From: Ahaetulla prasina
Taxonomy: Eukaryota; Chordata; Lepidosauria; Squamata; Colubridae
Direction of reading: 5' to 3'
Assembly: GCF_028640845.1 (NCBI RefSeq)
Contig: NC_080546.1
Location: forward strand, 57,609,409-57,673,408
Length of the DNA stretch: 64,000 bases
Of this stretch, positions 34,866 through 46,593 are shown in pieces; positions within the stretch are counted from its first letter, which is position 1, and each line of letters opens with the position of its first letter. The notes beneath the pieces are model-generated. The model did not search any database and was not told the origin of the DNA. It was given only the letters and a program-made list of their open reading frames with translations. The translations under genes and the position numbers were made by a program.

Positions 34866-37800
34866 CCTCTTGCCTCCCTTTGCCCATGATTCAGATACGC
34901 TTCTGTTTCCTGCTTTAAACTGTCTCCATTCTCTTAAGCATTATTGCTTCATAGTGTGTTTGGGGGGGGGGCAACACAAATGAAGCAAGGCATAGCAAAT
35001 GTTCAAAAGGACATAACTTTCATTCTCCTATTAGTGTAACAAAAAGATGAGTCTCAATCAGTATTCAAAGTCTGCTTTTTGGCATCCATGTCTAAATATT
35101 ATATATCTTTAAGTTTAAGACTACATGATATACTGTTTTCATAAATATATGAGAATTATGGTGTCTCTTCTTAACCTGTCCTTCAAATTTACTTTCATAG
35201 AACAAATAAAACAAGAATAATTATATATATGTTACCTAGGACAATAATAACAAAATGCAGTTTAAGTTTCTCCATAAATCTTTTTCCTAAATATCTTCCC
35301 CACACTGATGAAATAGAATACAAAAGCTTTTTTTTAATTCAAATACTGTATATTATTAAGACTATCAGATATATTTATCTTTCTTGTAACTGACATCACA
35401 AACACTTTCAAACTAAAGTGTTTGGATTTAAGACAGTGTAATTTTATTTAAATGAAATGGGAAGACAAAGCTGGGTTTTTTTAAAAGGTTACCTTAAATA
35501 ATTTATAGACGTATTACAGACTAGTAAAGCTCAAACATTACATTGGAAATATTCAGTGATATATAAGGTTTACAAATCATGTAGTATAAGGAATCTTTTC
35601 AACAAAAATAATATGCCATGCTGCATTTTAACTATTATTAATAATTTTACCAAAATATATGAAATACAAGTCTGTTCTGCTGTTTTGTTTTCAAAAATTG
35701 AATACATTTTGCATAACACATATGCCTAAGTTACTGAAAGGACATATCAACTGTCTACAGTAAATAATAGTCTCAAAAAATACAAATAGCAATGGCAAGC
35801 CCTTTAAATGTTACTCTTAACGTTGAAAATAATTAGATTTCATTTTTGAGAGAAAAGCATTCACATGAGCTAACACAAAGAATGCAAATTATATAAATAA
35901 ATTCTGTTTGTAAACTGTATTGAGAAGAGTTTATTTAAATATTTTAGGTCAAAAAGTTAAAAATATAATAATGATATCAATAAAAATATTTCTGATAACA
36001 AAAAAAAATATCTCTGGTTGGATAGATGATTCTATTCCTGAATTATAAAAAAAAAATAGAAGTGTATATCCTAGTGAGCAAGAGTCCTTGTATAGACTAT
36101 GGAATTATTTTCAATTTTACAAATTTGTTGTTATCTAAACACTTTTACAACCAATTATCTTGTGTTTTATGTAAAAAAGAGAAAGAAAGAATATATTCTA
36201 GTCTTGTTTATACAGTTTGTTAGCATAGTGAAATTATCTTGTGGATGCTTACCAAACATTACTAAATGTTACTGATAACTTTATATCCAGAAGTGATCAT
36301 TCTATACATTCCTGTGTATAAGCAGCAATTATGTAGAACAAAATAAAGCAAAACATGTAGAGTGGAAAGAAGGAGAAACTGTTTGTACGAAACTGCAACC
36401 CCCCAAAAATTTAGGCCTTAGGGATGGAAATGCCCCCTTCCTCTAATATTTGGGAAGATAATTGAAATAAAGGTAGCTTTTAATATCTTGCATAAATTGT
36501 ATGGAATTATTTTTATTATAGATATTACATATTTTAATTGTATTTATCCAGATAGAATATGTAACCTGTTCAGAGTAAGTTTCATTTGGAGTAGCCCACA
36601 GCCCTGTAAGTAAACAAATATAGTAAAACAATTATTTTATAGAGACGTCTATTCAATAAAAAATAAAAACAGCTAGTAAGTGGTAATATGCACAGTAAAA
36701 GATATAGTATTTGACAAACCACATTAACATCATCAAACTGTGCAGAAGTGAATATCATTATACTGTGTTACAATGTTTTTGTAAGATCACTATGGTGAAA
36801 AAACATTAAGACAAGTAAGAATTCACAATAAAATGTATGCATTTGTGCTTCTGTGCAAGGGTCCAGCCACTCCAGAATCTTTCCATCCTATTTCATTCTG
36901 TTTTTAATTATATATTTATTTAATTATATTATATTTAAAGGCTTTTAAGAAATTAGGATAGATGCAATCAGTCTGTAGTGTCACAGGTTCCCTACCTGTA
37001 CTTTATGAAAGAGAGTTTTCTTAGCTTATATTTATACCTACAATCCTAGTCCCTCTCCCCATGACCTATAGACTGTTTTGGACTTTAGGAATTCAGAATT
37101 TTCCTGTATAGCTGCCTTTAAATATTTGAATAGTTAACAATTATGCATAAACATCTGGTTTTCTTTGCCTGGTCTGTTTTACTACTGGGATAAAATAGAC
37201 AATCTATTGTCTATTGAATTAATCCATTGGATGAGATCCTAAAGTACATTAGTCACCCATTAGTCATCTTTAACTTGATTTCATTGGAATCAAAGGGTGA
37301 GTAACATTGTTTAAATACAATCTGTACTATGTATCTTAATAAGTTTTAATTAGTGATTTTTAGAATGAAGAACAAGTTGGTTCAACACAGTAAAAATGCT
37401 GGTATTACCAGTATTACTCATATAAATATAGCGTGCCTTATTTTTCCTGCAATATTTGTATGAATATTATAGAATACAGTAATGCTACTTTCTTGTCATG
37501 ACTTGACAATGCATTTCCTGTGTTTTGCAGTAAATATATATCATTTACTCTTGCTTAAAACTGTCAGGCTAAAGCAGAAGCCAAGGGTCAAAAATAATTT
37601 ACAAAAGTTCTTTATTTGTTTCAAGTTGGTATCTTTTTAATATTTAGATTGCACTCTTTTCTCTGATGGGTGGCATCCTTAAAACTATAGGTGATAGTAA
37701 ACTTCTCCCTGACAGAATGGTGCTAAGACCTTGTTCAGACAGAGAAACCTTTACATTTACCTTTATACATTGGAGAAGATTTACAGTATTCATGTTCATA

Positions 37801-38401
37801 GAGAGAACTGGCTGAGTTAAACTTTCATGTCAAACATTTGATGTTTTCATTTTCTATGCCACCCTAAGAGACTTTTGCCATTAATAGTCATATACCTGTA
37901 GGGCATGTTCATTTGGAATGTGCACAAAACCTTTCTTTCTGCATGATTCCTTGTAGGAGTAAATGGATCTTTTAAAAATTGATGTTCCTGTATTGCATAA
38001 ATTATAGGCCGATTTAGCCTATTATTATAATACACCCTGACTGACACACCTATGTAGGAACTGGCAGAGCTACATTACAAATGTGAAAAGCATGTCATTG
38101 CATGTTTGGTCAAAATATATCAACTGCGATGCAGGGCTTATTATTATTATTTTATTTAATACACGTTCAGGCATAACATGTGTTTGCATGAAATTTCGAA
38201 CAAAACTATAAAATATCTCAAGATACATGAAAACAGACATAAAAATGTAAACATATTTTTGAAGTCTTCCTTCCTTGGGTTTAGAGAGCAAGAGTTTCCC
38301 ATTCTTCATGGTAACATCCTAATAGATTCTATATTATCGATTCTATATGATTATTTGTATTGGCTTGTTTCATGTTCTTTTCCAACGATTTGAAAGGGAT
38401 G
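34866..38401. other. GLRA3 intron 1, nothing recognised
   Basis: AT-rich intronic sequence with no repeat or RNA gene I can name. Confidence 0.5.
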
Positions 38402-38523
38402 CCTGCTTCCCTCCCTCCCTCCCTCTTTCTTTTTTTTCTTCCTTCCTTCCTTCCTTCCTTCCTTCCTTTCTTCTTTCTTCTTTCTTTCTTCTTTCTTTTT
38501 TCTTTCTTTCTTTCTTTCTTTCT
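38402..38523. repeat. Polypyrimidine (CCCT/CCTT/CTTT)n tract
   Basis: A run of CCTC, CCTT and CTTT units, almost purely pyrimidine on the + strand. Confidence 0.93.
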
Positions 38524-39654
38524 ATTTGCATACATCAATTTTGTACTTAAAGAATCTAGCTTGTTTAACTATTAGAGAAGGCAGCCACATTTTTATTGAT
38601 AAAGAAGTTATTTTCTGCCAATAATCAACATTACTATTGAAACTAAGAATCTGTATAAAATGAAGAACACGGTCTTCCATAATATACTATAGTTGTGCAT
38701 TTCTGTAATTGTAGTTAATATACCGGTATATAAACAGCCTCTTTGGAAGTCTCTTAGGTTCCTTGAATAACCGTGTTCAAAATTTTCAGGGATGTAAAAC
38801 TTGTTTGATGCAATTAGTTTCCTCCTTTCTATGTTTTTTCATTACCCTGTGGGAGAAACTCAAGATAGCAGTCAGTGGGAAGCTCCAGTGAACATGGGGA
38901 AGCTTAGCGAACTTTTATGTACATTATGTTCCAAACACTGTCCCAAAGCCCAGAAATTTGGCATTAAATAATGATACTGTTAATGAGAATAGCTGTTTCT
39001 TACTAATCGAGTATTAAGATTTTTAGACAGCCCTTTTTTTAATGCCCTGCCAATATTTGATCTACATTAATAGCCTACCTGAGAAAAATGATATTCTTTA
39101 GAGTACATTTATCCTTTGGAACTCTTTCTGTCTAGGGACTCATCTAACCTCCTTAAGCTTGTCTTTGCTCATAGGCAAAAAAATAATAATGCACCATTTC
39201 ATTTCATTTCACCATTCATTTCATCTACCAAACCTCCCAGTTTGGTCTTATATTAGATATGAGAAATGACCAATAACGAAAAATAAGCAAGATATTTTTA
39301 TAATCAACTATAATGAGGCCTACTATGTTTTTTCTAGAAAACAAATTAAAATGGGCTTTCTATTTATACTTCAAACCCCATGCTGTGTTAAGCTCATTTT
39401 CTCACTGGCAGCAGACATAGTATGCCAATCAAACTGAAGTGAACAACAAATAGAAGGAAATCATATTGAGGTTACTAACATTATTCTATATAAACTCTTA
39501 ACTCCAAGCTAACCCAATAGCAAAAAATTAGAAGCTGAGAACTCCCAGTTTCTCCTAACTGTTACTAGAATTTATGATTTGTTACTTATCGTTAAAAAAA
39601 AAATCTCACAAATGAAGGAATACATTCAGGTGTGCACATATGCTTTCATAAAAA
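38524..39654. other. GLRA3 intron 1, nothing recognised
   Basis: AT-rich; a short (CATTT)n run near 39196-39225 is the only structure seen. Confidence 0.45.
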
Positions 39655-39868
39655 CACATAATTGTGGTGGTGCAGTGGTTAGAATGCAGTACTGCAGGCT
39701 ACTTCTGCTGAGTGCCAGCTGTCAGCAGTTTGGCAGTTTTACTGGCTCAAGGTTGATTCAGCCTTCCATCCTTCTGAGGTCAGTACAATGAGGACAAATT
39801 GTTGGGGCCATATGCTGACTCTGTAAACTGCTTAGGGAGGGCTGTAAAGTACTGTGAAGTGATATATA
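39655..39868 (+). mobile_element. tRNA-derived SINE in intron 1
   Basis: A box in GGTGCAGTGGTTAGAATGCA; body GATTCAGCCTTCCATCC and AATTGTTGGGGCC; end CTGTAAACTGCTTAGGGAGG and GTGATATATAGC. This is the common snake-type SINE with a CTGTAAAC...GCTTAG end. Confidence 0.85.
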
Positions 39869-39935
39869 GCAGGGGGTCTCCAACCTTGGAAACTTGAAGA
39901 CTTGTGGACTCCCTATTAATATTCATTCTTAAGTC
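39869..39935 (+). mobile_element. hAT terminus fragment
   Basis: CAGGGGGTCTCCAACCTTGG then ACTTGTGGACT is the terminal sequence of another hAT family (also at 54857 and, reversed, 57330-57408). Only one end is visible. Confidence 0.6.
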
Positions 39936-40995
39936 ATCAGAAAAGTTTGATGACATAAATCACACTTTCTCCAAAGCCAAGCCTGACTGTAACAGCAATG
40001 AAGCCAAGAAATGGTATTGTCCTTACTGTTGTTCTTACTATTTTTAAAGTAAGTTCAGGTTGTGCAGTGATTGGTGGATTCTATGGCATCCTTTCTCCTA
40101 CAACCCAGCATCACCTATCAGCAGGATCAAACATCTATTGCTGTCCAGAATTTCTGGCAGAATAGGCTGGAAGGATTCTGAACATTATGGGGGATGGATT
40201 TGCCACAGAATTAACAGTAATTTGAGATTAAAAATATATTACTATATCTATCCCTACAACCAAGTGACAAAGTCTTTCTTGGACTTCTTAGTTTTAAGGG
40301 CATTTAACTTTGAGGTTAAACAAACAAATTTAGGGTAAGATACTCAGGAAATCACAAAACAACTTGCACTGAGTTTCCTATCTCAGACTGTTGGAAAAAT
40401 GGCTTGAAAACCATGATAGTTTTTGACTGTCTCCCTGCACTATTTATAAATGTCAATATTTTTTAAAAGTAGAATAATTTTGTAATTGTTTTGTTATTGA
40501 TTATGAAAATAATTCCAAAATTTAGATACATAAAAACAAAAACAAAAAAACCAAATAAAAAGAATAGCAGCAGCATCAAAAGGATGCTTTACTTTAAACT
40601 GAAAAAACATTCCTAGATAAATAAAAATACTTTGATGGTGCTGGATGAATCTATTATGTTTAGTGTTGACATAATTGAGCACATTGCTTCATAACAAATT
40701 CTTTCCAGATATGCTCCCATCACGATAGTAGATCTTGATGGGAAACCACCCATCTCACCCTAATTATTATTAGTAAAACAGAAAAAAAGTAATTTTAATC
40801 CAAATAATCTAAAATTCTAGAATCAAATTCCATCAGTCTTTTATTTCATACTATTTGTATTTTCAATTCAAATCAATTACATATCATGGTTTTTAGGAAT
40901 TTTTCAAGCAGTCTATTATCCCAAATCCCTAGATTTCCTTTAAAAATAACTGATATACTTAATCCTTAATACTGTACTTTGAAGCCATTACCTTT
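39936..40995. other. GLRA3 intron 1, nothing recognised
   Basis: No feature recognised. Confidence 0.45.
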
Positions 40996-40999
40996 GTCC

Positions 41000-41330
41000 T
41001 AGGTAAAAGAAAAGGTTCTCTGTCCAGTCATGTCCAACTCTAGAAGGCAATGCTCATTTCCATTTCTTAGCCAGCCAGGGTTGTCCAAAGAGGCTTCTGT
41101 GGTCAGGTGGCCAGTGTGACTATATGCCAAGGTCCACAGAGTACTGTTACCCTCTCACCGAAATGGTACCTATTTATTCTCATATGTCTGCTTCCAAACT
41201 ACTAGGGGGATAGGAGCTGGGGCAAGGATGGAAGCTCATCCTGTCATCAGGTGCTCGGGTCTGGAACCCACGCTGTCAGCTTTCCAGCTGACAATCTCAG
41301 GGTCTTTAACCACTGAGATATCACACCCCC
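41000..41330 (-). mobile_element. Sauria-type SINE, diverged
   Basis: AGGTAAAAGAAAAGGTTCTC and TGTCCAACTCTAGAAGGCAA correspond to the reverse-complemented tail of the SINE at 18240. The tRNA-like head ends near 41330. Older than the copies at 15345 and 18240. Confidence 0.75.
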
Positions 41331-41335
41331 ATAAT

Positions 41336-41567
41336 TGTCATGCTTTACAGCAGCTGCCTGCAATTACTGCAGGTTCAAGCCCCACCAGGCCCAAGGTTGA
41401 CTCAGCCTTCCATCCTTTATAAGGTAGATAAAATGAGGACCCAGATTGTTGGGGGCTATAAGTTGACTTTGTATATAATATACAAATGGATGAAGACTAT
41501 TGCTAACATAGTATAAGCCGCCCTGAGTCTTCGGAGAAGGGCGGGGTATAAATGCAAATAAAAAATA
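41336..41567 (+). mobile_element. tRNA-derived SINE with L2-type tail
   Basis: Contains CTGCCTGCAATTACTGCAGG, GTTCAAGCCCCACC (B box), CCCAGATTGTTGGGGG and the tail GCCGCCCTGAGTCTTCGGAG with GGGCGGGGTATAAATG. Same family as 21717-21990; the A-box end is truncated. Confidence 0.85.
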
Positions 41568-41611
41568 TATATGCGGATTTGTTTATTTAGAAATGTTGTT
41601 ATATTACTCTG

Positions 41612-42014
41612 GCTTCTACAGGCAGTCCTCAACTTACAACAGTTCATTTAGTAACCAATTCAAAGTTGCAATATCACTGAAAAAAGTGGCTTGTGACCGT
41701 TTTTCACCGTTACAATCATTACAGTATCCCCATGGTCATGTGATCAAAATTCAGATGCTTGGCAACTGACTCATATTTATGACAATTGCAGTGTTCCTGG
41801 GTCACGTGATCCCCTTTTGCAACCTTCTTACAAGCAAAGTCAGTGGGGAATCCATATTCATTTAACAATTAATTTAATTACTAATTAAACAAGTGCAGTG
41901 ATTCACTTAGCAACTGTGACAAGAAAGGCTGTAAAATGGGGCCAAATTCAGTTAACAAATGTTTAGCAACAGAAATGTTGGGCTAATTGTGGTTGTAAGT
42001 CGAAGAGTAGCTGT
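41612..42014. mobile_element. Palindromic MITE, superfamily unresolved
   Basis: The left end CAGGCAGTCCTCAACTTACA and the reverse-complemented right end CAGCTACTCTTCGACTTACA match at most positions. The interior is also partly self-complementary. No 8-bp duplication is evident, so I do not assign it to hAT. Fragments of the family are at 17566 and probably 8225. Confidence 0.65.
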
Positions 42015-42659
42015 GTATCACTGGTCCTGTATTTTTATTATTTCCAGTAAAAATAACATTGTATAAGGACAAAGTGCTCGTTATTCCCATCCTAAGAATT
42101 GATGAATGGATTTTCTTAGGTTTATGAAAAATTATAAAGCTTCGTTTCTATGCCTGTCTGTATGTAGCTTTATTCCTGTACGTAAAAGTGTTGGTAGTCT
42201 GCTTCTCCCTGGATAAGGCTTTGAAACAGTTTTCTTACATAAAACAATTACGTGCTCTGTATAAATCCTGTTTACTGCACATTGCTTACTCTAATTGCTC
42301 TTGGCCACTACAAAGTAATATATTGCTGGATTTACAGGCCTTTGCTTTGATTCAACATGCTTCATTTTAAAGCTACCAGATCTTGGCTTCAAAACTCTAG
42401 ATAGTCATTTACTCTCAGTAAAAAAAAGCCATAGAAAACTGAAGTCTGGAGTTTTGTAGCACAAATTTGGTAGTACATTGCTTACATTTTTATTCTTAAA
42501 TAACACTCAAGATCCAAGGTAGTAGCAGAATTGTACTAAAATTGATATTTAGTTTTTATTAGCTCTTTGTGCTTTAATGAAGAATTTGTATTCTTACTTA
42601 AACACGAATATACAGTAATGTGTTTCCTTCCTTGTTTTCATGATATTGTCTACTATGAA

Positions 42660-42900
42660 CTCTGGTGGCACAATGGTTAAAATGCAGTATTGTAGGCAAA
42701 ACTCTGACCACAGCCTGGAGTTCGATCCTGACAGGGCTCAAGATTAACTCAGCTATTTATCCTTCCGAGATTTGTAAAATGAGGATCCAGATTGTTGGGC
42801 ACAATAAGGAAATAATGCTTCTACATTGTAAACTGCCCAGAGAGTACTGTAAAGTGCTATAGGATGGTATATAAGCCTAAATGCTATTGCTATTATTTCA
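42660..42900 (+). mobile_element. tRNA-derived SINE in intron 1
   Basis: A box in TGGTGGCACAATGGTTAAAA, B box in GGAGTTCGATCCTG, body AGATTGTTGGGC and end TGTAAACTGCCCAGAGAGTA with a TATAAGCC terminus. Same group as 39655. Confidence 0.85.
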
Positions 42901-43399
42901 TCTCCATTCATAAGTGAGGGTATAGAATGGTATGAGCACAGCCCTGCTGTCTCTGGAATTGTTTTACAGGGTCTTCTGCTTTGGAGATTGGGAAAGAACC
43001 ATTTCTTCTAAATCACTAGGCCAATTCCGGGATATATCAACCTGAATATCAACTGACTAGCAGTAAAAATAAGAAACCTTCACAATAGAACTCTCCCTTT
43101 GTATGTCAAATGTTGTTTGCAGTGCTTTTGGAGACAGATTTGTCATCTGGGATAGCACAAATAGTCTAACTATTTCAATAAATAGGGAACAATATTGCTT
43201 GATCTAAAAATGGTACCAAATGCTTTGCTTAAGAACTTTCAAAAATGAATAAAACCATCCAAGAAATTAAAAATGCCAAAAATAGGCAAATTATGAAAAA
43301 GACAGAGGGACATGAAATAAGATTGTTGATCGAACAAAAAATTGATGGGAAGAGCAAGAGATTTTAAAAAGATATATATCTTCTTTATTGATTATAACA

Positions 43400-44590
43400 A
43401 GATTTCAGAATAACAGAATATCTGAGTGGAAGGGACCTTGGAATCCCATCTAGTCAAGCCTCCTGCTCAGGCTGGAAACCTTATACCATTTCAGACAAAT
43501 GGTTGTCCAATCTCTTCTTAAAAACTTCCTGTTTTTGTAGAGTTGTGGAGCATTCACAACTTCTGGAGGCAAGTTGTTCCACTATTAATTGTTCTGTCAG
43601 GAAATTTCTTCTTAGGTTGCTTCTCTCCTTGATTAGTTTCCATCCATTGCTTCTTGTTCTGCCTTTAGGTGCTTTGGAGAATAGATTGACCCCCTCTTCT
43701 TTGTGGCAACCCCTGAGATATTGGAACACTGCTATTACGTCATCCGGATTCCTTCTTTTCATTAAATTAGATATACCTAATTCCAGCAACCATTCTTTAT
43801 ATGTGTTAGCCTCCAGTCCCCCAATCATTTTTGTTGCTCTTCTCTGCACTCTTTCTATAGTCTCAACATCTTTTTTACATCGTGGCAACCGAAACTGGAT
43901 CCAGTTTTCCAACTGTGGCTTTACCAAAGCATTATAAAGTGGTATTAACATTTCACATGATCTTGATTCTATCCCTCTGTTAATGAAGTCTAGAACTGTG
44001 TTGGCTTTTTTGGCAGCTGCAGCACACTGCTGGCTCATATTTAAATGGTTGTCCAGTAGGACTCCAAGATCCCTCTTACAGTTACTACTATTGAGGGAGG
44101 TACCGCTTATACTGTACCAGTGCAATATATATACCAAAACAGTATATGTTTTTCTTGCCTAAATCTAGAATTTTACTTGTTTCACTATTGAATTTCATTT
44201 TGTTAGATAGTGCCCAATGTTCAAGTTTGTCAAGATCCTTCTGTATCTTAAGCCTATCTTCTGAAGTGTTGGCTATTCCTAATAGCTTGGTGTCATCTGC
44301 AAATTTGATGTGTGCCCATCTATCCCCTGGTCCAAATCATTGATGAAGATGGTGAAGAGTACTGGGCTTAAAACAGAACCATGGGATACCTCACTGCATA
44401 CTTTCATGTAGATGCAGTTCCATTGAGGACTACACATTGAATACATGGTCATGGTGGTGATGGTGTCTAATCCACATTTTTCTATCTTATGAAGTAGTGG
44501 GTTGTGGTATATTTTATCAAATGGCTTACTACATAGGTTTCTGTGTAGATCATAGCTGAATGTGAAATTTATAATAATCATGGTCATGCC
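43400..44590 (-). pseudogene. Classical CR1 LINE, 3' half of ORF2, broken
   Basis: On the minus strand two open stretches carry CR1-type reverse transcriptase. 44587-44279 has FDKIYHNPLLHKIEKCGLD and GSVLSPVLFTIFINDLDQGI. 44137-43481 has the C-terminal domain with RDLGVLLDNHLNMSQQC, KKDVETIERVQRRATKMI and a KRLDNHL end. The two are in different frames. The 3' end near 43403-43425 (reverse complement GATATTCTGTTATTCTG) is the usual CR1 terminus. The YADD/FADD region falls in the broken part. Inactive, antisense to GLRA3 in intron 1. Confidence 0.88.
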
Positions 44591-45752
44591 AGAACTTTTT
44601 TTTTAGAAACTCTTATTATGAAGCTAAGTAAAACTTGAATTTGGAAAAACAGTGATTCAAAATAGAGAAGAAGGCGAACCATGTTGTATTTTGTCTCCAT
44701 ATTTGGCTAAATTAGTTTTTTATAATTAACAAGTAGAAATTATGTAATGTGATTAGAAGGTAGACAAGAAGTTTGAGAGAGATTTGAGGAAGGTACCTGA
44801 AGGGAAAACAGTGGAACGGATCAAGTCTTCTGTGTATTTTCAGCCAAAATGGTGGCTACTGAGGATTCCATAATCCTTGGTCAGAGGCCTAGATATTGAT
44901 AGTTTTTGTGATGCATATAACAGATAGTTATTTGTCTGGGATTTTAAAAAATAACATATAACAATACTTTCGCTTTTTACTTTCTTACACAGGTACTTTG
45001 CATGGCTACTACAAGATGAAGAAGCTAAGACTATTAGATCTGAGCTGTTAAAAAAACCCACTATATAGTAGCTAAAAATGATAGCTTTCCTGTTAAGGTT
45101 AAAGGCATATAGTGGCCAAATGAATTTTGATAAATATTGGGCTTGTTTTTTGTAATTTTGGCTAATTACAAAATGTTAACCCTAACCTTTTCTAGTTCTC
45201 AGCAGCTTTATGTAAAATACAAAGTATTACATAATCAATTTTATAAAATATTGTCTTCCCTCACCAGCAGATTCATCTTTGGTACATTTATCTTTCGATG
45301 ATGATTAACAGGATGCTTTAAATATTACTAGTATTAGTTATTAATAGGTAATACTTCTGCTATTAACAGCAGTTTATTTTTTTTAAAAAATAGTCATAGT
45401 TATGAGCCCATTGTTAGCTGGATCCTAATACTACATTCCAAGATTTAAAGAAACACTTTTATTTTATATTATATTTATTTGCTTAATATAATTATATACT
45501 GCTTCAGTTGGATAGATTCTAACTGATGTACAATTAATTAATCCATATAAAATGAATCAAATATGAATTAAGAACAAAAAACATATGCCTTACAGTTAAC
45601 AGAAAAAATCCTCATTTTTCATGTTAAAAATTGAAATTAAACTATTGATTTGATAATACCTCCCCAACTTTTAAATGTAATTTCACTCTTGATTGTACTT
45701 CTATTTTATTGTCTTTAGAAATATTTATGGTTACAAATTTTCTTGCTTTTAG
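44591..45752. other. 3' part of GLRA3 intron 1
   Basis: No repeats recognised. It ends in a pyrimidine-rich acceptor, TTTTCTTGCTTTTAG, at 45752. Confidence 0.6.
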
Positions 45753-45880
45753 TTTGGTGGCCACCAAGGAAACTGACAGTGCGAGATCCCGTAGTATGCC
45801 AATGTCTCCTTCAGATTTTCTGGATAAATTAATGGGAAGAATGTCTGGCTATGATGCAAGAATCAGACCAAATTTCAAAG
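45753..45880 (+). CDS. Glycine receptor alpha-3, coding exon 2
   Basis: 128 bp, flanked by a good acceptor and the donor AAAG|GTAATT. With the two bases of exon 1 it encodes [15 protein letters not shown] (rest of the leader and mature N terminus), then [15 protein letters not shown] and [14 protein letters not shown]. The DFLDKLMGR...[13 protein letters not shown] signature is unique to glycine receptor alpha subunits and forms the first helix and loop of the extracellular domain. The [15 protein letters not shown] part is specific to alpha-3. Residue 54 is Met where the family has Thr, and residue 39 is Met where mammalian alpha-3 has Ala. The exon ends with one base of a Gly codon (phase 1). 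Confidence 0.96.
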
Positions 45881-46442
45881 GTAATTTAATCTTCTGGGTT
45901 ATTTATTTCATTCCAATATTTTCATTTATGCTAAAAGTTGTTTCTAAATTACTTTCTTAAACAACACATTTAGCTAAAACTGTAATTTAGATTACAGCCT
46001 TGATTCTATACATTTTAGTAAAAAAAAATATTTCTATCCATATTGAAATTTGGAAAGAATTTTCAAGGGAGAAGCTTAATTGAAGATGAAGCATATTTTA
46101 TTTTGTTAAAAAAAGAATAGAGTAGATACTCTATTGTATGAATTACAATGTAAAAAGGATAATTATGGAAAGTTTGTAAAGAATATGAAAGGGTTTATTT
46201 TGTATTTACACAAATATATTTGAAATTAGGATATTTAAAATTATGTTAAATAAGGCACCTAATTTCAATAATACTAACTTGCTAGTGAAGGAAGACATAG
46301 TCTGTTAATTGAGCAATAATATCATAACCAACATGTTATTTCAGTGAAATCTAGGGTCCTTGCAGCTATTAAAATCCTATTATTTTTATAATTAAATTAA
46401 CACATTTTTTGTAATTCTAGATAAGATTAATATTAGTGTTAA
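45881..46442. other. Start of GLRA3 intron 2
   Basis: AT-rich, nothing recognised. Intron 2 runs to 53571 (about 7.7 kb). Confidence 0.6.
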
Positions 46443-46545
46443 TATTGTTTGTTTGTTTGTTTGTTTGTTTGTTTACATTTATACCCCACCCTTCTCCGAA
46501 GACTCAGGGCGGCTTACAATGTATAAGGCAATAGTCTCATTCTAT
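46443..46545 (-). mobile_element. L2/SINE 3' tail with (GTTT)n
   Basis: A (GTTT)7 array is followed by TTTATACCCCACCCTTCTCC and GACTCAGGGCGGCTTACAAT, the reverse complement of the tail seen at 21950 and 41520. Only the 3' end is present; it runs into a TA repeat. Confidence 0.75.
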
Positions 46546-46593
46546 TTGTATATAACTATATATATATATAACTATATATATATATATATATAT
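46546..46593. repeat. (TA)n repeat
   Basis: TA-rich simple repeat bordering the Penelope-like inverted pair. Confidence 0.9.

Noticed and set aside
39655..42900. A-box and B-box motifs resembling tRNA genes
   Set aside because: They belong to SINE heads with SINE bodies and tails; no cloverleaf with a paired acceptor stem.
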